A stretch of DNA of 64,000 nucleotides from the NCBI RefSeq assembly GCF_023074055.1, contig NZ_JADPKR010000094.1:1-64000 (forward strand). The letters run 5' to 3'. Of this stretch, positions 59,804 to 64,000 are shown piece after piece. The translations under genes and the position numbers were made by a program. Each line of letters starts with the position of its first letter. Within the stretch, counting starts at the first letter, position 1. This stretch comes from Bradyrhizobium sp. 141 (GTDB lineage Bacteria; Pseudomonadota; Alphaproteobacteria; Rhizobiales; Xanthobacteraceae). The notes below the pieces were generated by a model. The model was not told where the DNA came from. It did no database searches and saw nothing but the letters and a program-made list of their open reading frames with translations.

Positions 59804-60910
59804 TTAGCTGTTTTCGAGCGCACGCCGTTTCGCCTCGGCGTCAATGGTCTCGGCGAGATCCGGGTGCCGTGCCATCAGCACGCGGAAGTCGACGAGGTCG
59901 AGCACCAGAAGCCGCGATACTTTCGTGGTCGAAACGTTGGCACCGCGCTTGTTGTTGCCGAGCAGCGCCATCTCGCCGAAGAAGGCGCCTTCGCCGAGCT
60001 GAACCTTCTTGCCGGGCAGGTCCACCTCGACCTCGCCGGCGGCGATGAAATACATGCAATCGCCCTGCGCCCCCTTGCGGATGATCATGGTGCGCGCCGG
60101 CAGCTCCATAGTCCGCAGCATGTGGGTGACGTCGGCAATCGCAGCAGGTCCGAGCGCCGCGAAGAACGGCACCTTGCTGACGGATTCCCAGGTCTTGAGG
60201 AAATTGTCCCGCCGGGTCTCGGCGGCAAATCCGGTCGCCAGAATACCGGTCCAAAGGCCGAACACGCCGAGGCCGGAGATCATCACCGCGGCCGCCACCA
60301 AGCGCCCGAGCGGCGTGACCGGCACGACGTCGCCGTAGCCTGTCGTCGTCAGGGTCACCACCGCCCACCACAGCGCGGCGGGCACGCTGCCGAAGGTCTG
60401 CGGCTGCACGTCCCGCTCCAGGAAATATTCGGCGACGGAGGCGAGGAAGACCACCATCAGGAAGATCACGAGCACGCTGACCAGCGGCCCCGATTCCAGC
60501 ACCAGCACGCGGCGAAGCTGCCGCAGGCCCGGAATGCCCGGAATGACCTTTAACACCCAGAGCACGCTGAGTAGCCAGGCCGTCCCGGGCTCGACGCCGA
60601 GGACCAGCGCGACCGGCACCGCCAAAGCCCCGATCGCGTCGACCAGCCCGGCAGAGGAGGACATATAGAGCGAAAGCCGCCCCTGCTGCGTCATATGGCG
60701 CAGCCGGACCAGCCATTCGAAGACGAAATAGGCCAGGCACGCCCAGAGCAGACCGTTGATCCAGCCGTGCGCCCCATGGGCCCGCTTGTCCGTCAGCAAC
60801 ACCATGCCGAGCACGCCGACGGTCACCGCGACATAGGCCGCCTTGGTCATGTTGCGGCCGGCCGTGGCGGCCGCGAACTGGGCCAGAGCGGAAATTAGCG
60901 GCTTGGACAT
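59804..60910 (-). CDS. Cyclic-nucleotide-gated potassium channel (MloK1-like)
   Basis: A 368-aa channel with six predicted membrane helices, including a voltage-sensor-like S4 region (IPGLRQLRRVLVLESGPLVS). The pore is WWAVVTLTTTGYGDVVPVTP, with the K+ filter TTGYGD. A C-terminal cyclic-nucleotide-binding domain (IIRKGAQGDCMYFIAAGEVE, GAFFGEMALLGNNKRGANVS) keeps the Arg that binds cyclic-nucleotide phosphate in MloK1. It is closely similar, from memory, to the Mesorhizobium channel MloK1. The start at 60910 matches the family; the frame is open further upstream. It would let K+ pass in response to cAMP. Confidence 0.9.
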   Translation of the reverse strand: MSKPLISALAQFAAATAGRNMTKAAYVAVTVGVLGMVLLTDKRAHGAHGWINGLLWACLAYFVFEWLVRLRHMTQQGRLSLYMSSSAGLVDAIGALAVPVALVLGVEPGTAWLLSVLWVLKVIPGIPGLRQLRRVLVLESGPLVSVLVIFLMVVFLASVAEYFLERDVQPQTFGSVPAALWWAVVTLTTTGYGDVVPVTPLGRLVAAAVMISGLGVFGLWTGILATGFAAETRRDNFLKTWESVSKVPFFAALGPAAIADVTHMLRTMELPARTMIIRKGAQGDCMYFIAAGEVEVDLPGKKVQLGEGAFFGEMALLGNNKRGANVSTTKVSRLLVLDLVDFRVLMARHPDLAETIDAEAKRRALENS

Positions 60911-61005
60911 GCGCGAAGGCGGCTCGGTCTTGAGATCGGTGTTGGGACAAGTCTCGGCGTCCCGACTGGACGTCGGCGCCAAAGTGCCCGCCCGGGCGGA
61001 GGCCG

Positions 61006-61314
61006 TCAACGACGGGGGCGACAAGGCAGGCAGCATGGATCGGCTCTGCTGCACCGAGCCCCGCGGACCGGCGCGGCTATCGCTGGCGAGCTTGTATACC
61101 TGAAATGTGGCGGCTCGTCGTAACCGCGGCGGCTGCTGAAGAACAGCAGCACCATCAGCCCGACCCCGACAATGATGGAAAACCCCGCGCCCAGTGCCAG
61201 CGCCACATAGCCTTCCGTTGGGATCGGCTCACCTTCGACCGCCATTGCGGAATAGGCGAAGTAGCCGGCCGCCGCCAGCATTCCCAGTAGGAGGATGATG
61301 AGGAGTGCACGCAT
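61006..61314 (-). CDS. Small two-helix membrane protein with stress promoter
   Basis: The start ATG 61314 gives MRALLIILLLGMLAAAGYFA, the first helix; a second helix follows (LALGAGFSIIVGVGLMVLLF), then a hydrophilic tail (SSRRGYDEPPHFRY). The last 30 residues are cysteine- and arginine-rich and may not belong to the natural protein. A consensus EcfG promoter (61343-61367) precedes it, so it is likely induced in stationary phase or stress. Confidence 0.55.
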   Translation of the reverse strand: MRALLIILLLGMLAAAGYFAYSAMAVEGEPIPTEGYVALALGAGFSIIVGVGLMVLLFFSSRRGYDEPPHFRYTSSPAIAAPVRGARCSRADPCCLPCRPRR

Positions 61315-61342
61315 GCTGCGGTCTCCGCTTGCAACCGGAACC

Positions 61343-61367
61343 AACGGTTGCAGATCGCGGCGGTTCC
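61343..61367 (-). promoter_or_regulatory. EcfG-type general stress promoter
   Basis: On the minus strand GGAAC (61367-61363), 16 bases, CGTT (61346-61343). The -10 element lies 29 bases upstream of the ATG at 61314. Sequence and spacing match the EcfG consensus exactly, as at 3293-3317. Confidence 0.6.
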
Positions 61368-61493
61368 CGACGGCCGGCTATTGATCGGACTTTTGCAAAG
61401 CCCCAACCTTGCTGGCAGGGCTCTCGCCTATGGCGTTTCGGCGGCGGTCTGGGCGCGCCTCTCGTCGTTCTAGACGTCTCGACCTCAGCCTCG

Positions 61494-61621
61494 TGCCCCG
61501 GACGCGGCGCAGCACGAAGTGATGCGCTGCAGAGCCGGGGCCCATTCAGCAACGCACGCTGCGGCTCCTGGGTCCCGGCTCTGCGCTGCAACGCCTTTGG
61601 CATTGCAGCTTGTCCGGGGGA
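61494..61621. repeat. Large intergenic palindromic repeat (Bradyrhizobium type)
   Basis: CCCCGGAC near the left end and GTCCGGGG near the right end enclose long imperfect arms: GCGCTGCAGAGCCGGGGCCC (61524-61543) against GGTCCCGGCTCTGCGC (61571-61586). The same unit is widespread between genes in Bradyrhizobium genomes. It separates the small membrane-protein gene from the TAXI gene. Confidence 0.6.
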
Positions 61622-61658
61622 CAGGAGAGTGGTGGACGGCCCAACTGGCCCGGCTCCC

Positions 61659-63104
61659 TCAGGCGCTCTGGGCGGTCTTCACTACCACGACATTGCTATC
61701 GTCGTGCTGGGCAGGGGCCGCATCGCGCGCCGCCTTTTCGGCCTCGCTGGCATGACGTTTCAGATAGTCGCGGCGCATGCCGATCTCGTCGCGGACGAAT
61801 TCGTAGCCGAGCTTGAAGGTGTCGAGCCCGTCGGTACTGATCGTGCCGTCTCGCAGGCCGATGACGGCGCCGCGCAAGATGCCCTCCAGCTCGTCCTGGA
61901 GACATTCGAGCTGATCCAGAGAGTGGGCGTGCTCGATCCGCTCGCCGATGTCGAGGATGGCGGTGGAGAGCTCGCTGGCCTTCTCTGGCGCGATGCGGGT
62001 GATCTTGGCGTAGATCGCGGCGAAGATCGAGCCGATGACGCTGAGCGCCGCGGCGCCCAGATACATCAGGTCGCTGTACTTATCCATGAACGACTTGGTG
62101 TCGTCATTGATGTAGTCGGCCGCGCCCTGGTGCGCCATCACGAAGGCGTCCTTCTCGACGGAGGCCGGCTCTATCCTGGTGGCAAAGCTGTTGTCGAGCC
62201 CGAGCGCCGATTTGTTCTCGTAGACGATGCGTGCGAGCTCGCCTGCCGTGCTCGGGGACATCCTGGATTGCGCGACCAGCAGCCATTCGAGCCCGATCGT
62301 GTCGAGATCGTCGTCGGGAATTTGCGGCGAGGTCGACAGCGTACCCGCCGTCAGCGTCTCGCTGGAAATGCCCGGAAGTCTGCGCGCCAGCACCTTGGCC
62401 TCGTCGATCGCGTTGAGCGTGAAGCCGCCGCGCTTGGCGACCTGCTCATAGGCCTTGTCCCGCACCGCCCTGGAGGCATGGACGATGGCAATCACCGCGC
62501 CGAAGCCGTTTGACGGCGCAAACAGCTTGTCGAGCGTTGCGCCCTGCGGCGCCATCTGGATTTTCGCGGCGTCCGGACCATCGGGGATGTCGAGGATGCT
62601 GCGGACGAAGGCGAGGGAGGACTCGTTCTCGGCGACGACCGCGACCTTCTTCTTCTTCAACTCGGCGATCGACTTGATCTTCTTGTTGCCGGGACCGAGC
62701 AGAAGCACGAGATCGTGCTCGAGGATCGCGAGCGTGCGCGCCCGCAGCGGTACCTTGGCGTCGGTACGCAGGACGGCAAGGTCAGCCTGCTTGCGGTCGA
62801 ACTGTGCGAGCGCCTTGGCGTTGTCTGCGTTGTTGACGATCTTGATCCGGAAGCGCGAGGCGTTGGTCTTCAGCACGGTGGCGAGCTTGGCCGCGAACAG
62901 CGCCTCGTCGCTGTTGGGGGCGCCGACGGCAAAGGTCAGCGTTTCCGAATTGTGCAGCATGGCGCGGCCGCCCCAGACGGTGGCGAGCGACAACAGCAGG
63001 GTCAGCACGACGTAGAGGAAGACCTGCTGCTGATTGGTCTTGATCACCTTGGGGCGCCGGGGCGGCGGCTCCGTCGGTGACGAATTGGGGCCGTCAGTAC
63101 TCAT
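61659..63104 (-). CDS. TAXI-family TRAP transporter solute-binding protein, membrane-anchored
   Basis: A 481-aa protein. An N-terminal transmembrane anchor (QVFLYVVLTLLLSLATVWGG) is followed by the TAXI binding domain (LTFAVGAPNSDEALFAAKLA, DLAVLRTDAKVPLRARTLAI, IKSIAELKKKKVAVVAENES). A second membrane helix lies near residue 355 (LMYLGAAALSVIGSIFAAIY), then a cytoplasmic helical tail. TAXI proteins are normally soluble periplasmic receptors; two anchors and a long tail suggest a sensor or scaffold, not a transporter part. No TRAP permease is adjacent. Confidence 0.85.
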   Translation of the reverse strand: MSTDGPNSSPTEPPPRRPKVIKTNQQQVFLYVVLTLLLSLATVWGGRAMLHNSETLTFAVGAPNSDEALFAAKLATVLKTNASRFRIKIVNNADNAKALAQFDRKQADLAVLRTDAKVPLRARTLAILEHDLVLLLGPGNKKIKSIAELKKKKVAVVAENESSLAFVRSILDIPDGPDAAKIQMAPQGATLDKLFAPSNGFGAVIAIVHASRAVRDKAYEQVAKRGGFTLNAIDEAKVLARRLPGISSETLTAGTLSTSPQIPDDDLDTIGLEWLLVAQSRMSPSTAGELARIVYENKSALGLDNSFATRIEPASVEKDAFVMAHQGAADYINDDTKSFMDKYSDLMYLGAAALSVIGSIFAAIYAKITRIAPEKASELSTAILDIGERIEHAHSLDQLECLQDELEGILRGAVIGLRDGTISTDGLDTFKLGYEFVRDEIGMRRDYLKRHASEAEKAARDAAPAQHDDSNVVVVKTAQSA

Positions 63105-63481
63105 GGCAGCACTCTGGCCTTATCTATCGGTGGCGGGCGGCTCGCGGACGTAATCGCGGCGGGCGCCCTGCAATTCGTAAACGCCTGAAAAAAAGAACGA
63201 TATTCTCTGCCGTCAATGATACCGCGAAGGCAGCGGAAAGCAAATTTCGAGCCGTAGGTAACCTTACTCCACGCCGCCGCGGCGATTGGTCATCCTATCA
63301 CCAGTTAGCCACACTTGGCGATTTTCCGGTTCCCCCCGGCTGCATTCGGCCGCGGGAGATGTCATAAATCGCACGTCCCGGCGATTTGACCGGTCCAAGA
63401 ACCGGTCCAAGAAGAAGTTGCGCTGAACGCTCCAGTTTTTCTTGTCACGTCAATGAGGGCGTCAGCTTGTCGTTTCCAACC
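63105..63481. other. Gap without a supported gene
   Basis: Divergent promoter region between the TAXI gene and the DUF3307 gene, AT-richer than its flanks around 63185-63310. No repeat or RNA was recognised. Confidence 0.5.
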
Positions 63482-63868
63482 ATGTCATCGGCGGTTCCAG
63501 TCGAAGCGCTCATTGGCTGGATGTTGCTGCTCACCTTCAAGCACATCATCGCCGATTTCGTCCTCCAGACCGCCTGGATGGCGCACGGCAAGGACCAGAA
63601 GCACGGCTGGGCCCTGCCGCTGCTGGTGCACTGCCTCGTTCACCTTGCGGTTGCGCTGCCGCTGATCCTGATCGTGGCGCCGAAATTCTGGTTCGTGGCT
63701 CTGATCGACTTCGTGATCCACATCACGATCGACCGCGCCAAAGGGTTCGTCTCGGCCAATTTCGGGGTCGATCTTGCGCATCCGTGGTTCTGGACCTTGA
63801 TCGGCGTCGACCAGGCCCTCCACCATCTCACCGGCTTTGGCCTCTCCATCTTCATGGCGGCGAACTGA
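63482..63868 (+). CDS. DUF3307 family membrane protein
   Basis: A 128-aa integral membrane protein: MSSAVPVEALIGWMLLLTFK then HIIADFVLQTAWMAHGKDQK, LPLLVHCLVHLAVALPLILI, IDFVIHITIDRAKGF and WFWTLIGVDQALHHLTGFGL. The pattern HI-ADF-LQ, H---H, HI-ID and D---H is that of DUF3307, with four predicted helices. The function is unknown. The start ATG 63482 is where the family begins. Confidence 0.75.
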   Translation: MSSAVPVEALIGWMLLLTFKHIIADFVLQTAWMAHGKDQKHGWALPLLVHCLVHLAVALPLILIVAPKFWFVALIDFVIHITIDRAKGFVSANFGVDLAHPWFWTLIGVDQALHHLTGFGLSIFMAAN

Positions 63869-63922
63869 GGCCGGCCTTCTCTCGGCCGCCGGTTGGAAGC
63901 GATCGCTATCAGCATAAAAGGT

Positions 63923-64000
63923 CGTCATGCCCGGGCTTGTCCCGGGCATCCACGTTCTTTGTGCCTCTTTCCGGGGATGGCCGGGACAAGCCCGGCCATG
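63923..64000. repeat. Intergenic palindromic repeat at window edge
   Basis: GTCATGCCCGGGCTTGTCCC, GGGCATCCACGT and later GGCCGGGACAAGCCCGGCCATG form two nested palindromes (CCCGGGCTTGTCCCGGG and GGGACAAGCCC). This is the common rhizobial RIME-like intergenic repeat. It continues to or past the window end. Confidence 0.6.

Noticed and set aside
61105..62513. Long plus-strand frames opposite the TAXI gene
   Set aside because: They are exact antisense shadows of a well-supported gene and of a palindromic repeat.
1..64000. tRNA, rRNA and CRISPR arrays
   Set aside because: I looked for clover-leaf ends with CCA-like acceptors, conserved rRNA segments and regularly spaced repeats and found none.

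Overview
The window looks like chromosomal DNA of a high-GC alphaproteobacterium of the order Hyphomicrobiales, most likely Bradyrhizobium. Several things point there: the small soil-rhizobium protein families in the first 11 kb, general-stress promoters of the GGAAC-N16-CGTT (EcfG) type, a MloK1-like cyclic-nucleotide-gated channel, a GAYFGAGAG-type outer-membrane barrel protein, and the palindromic intergenic repeats near 61.5 kb and at the right end. The organism call rests on recognising families, not on a search.

Left part (1-15.7 kb): an accessory, decaying region. It opens with the end of an IS21-type element sitting in a small gene. It then carries a dozen very small orphan genes, at least five broken genes (77-184, 4926-5059, 5099-5313, 6394-6818, 13982-14951) plus a gene fragment at 5709-5780, a large serine recombinase (7274-8854) and a SARP/NB-ARC-type regulator (10605-13628). 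This is probably an old integrated element or island scar.

Middle part (16.1-38.3 kb): carbohydrate and phosphodiester metabolism. First comes a complete pentitol module: AraC regulator, XylF/G/H-like ABC importer, ribitol-dehydrogenase-like SDR and FGGY pentulokinase. Next comes a three-unit system that appears to be one regulon: (i) a ugpB-A-E-like importer without its ATPase, a GDPD, a PhoD-like phosphatase and a SorC-family regulator; (ii) a zinc alcohol dehydrogenase and a Nudix-like protein; (iii) a leftward operon of a metallophosphoesterase, the missing UgpC-like ATPase, two more permeases, a second binding protein, and a GpdQ-like phosphodiesterase fused to an inositol-monophosphatase domain. 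Each unit is headed by the same 28-bp operator, ACATATGW-N12-ACAAATGY, with exactly conserved spacing (22901, 29684, 38294). The combination suggests uptake and stepwise hydrolysis of glycerophosphodiesters, with glycerophosphoinositol as the best guess. This is the most novel feature of the window.

Right part (38.3-64 kb): a candidate small RNA with a CCTCCC loop; a giant outer-membrane protein made of four tandem barrel units, preceded by a GGAATT hexamer repeat; and a cyclase/AAA/TPR signalling protein. A FadR-type regulator has two perfect TTGTCCGACAA operators flanking a branched-chain-amino-acid-type binding protein and an acyl-CoA synthetase. The rest is ordinary chromosomal genes: AraC, MFS, MBL-fold, MetX-like hydrolase, fatty-acid desaturase, WYL regulator facing a GST, DUF6157, enoyl-CoA hydratase family, cyclic-nucleotide-gated K+ channel, TAXI binding protein and DUF3307. 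No rRNA, tRNA or CRISPR array was recognised.
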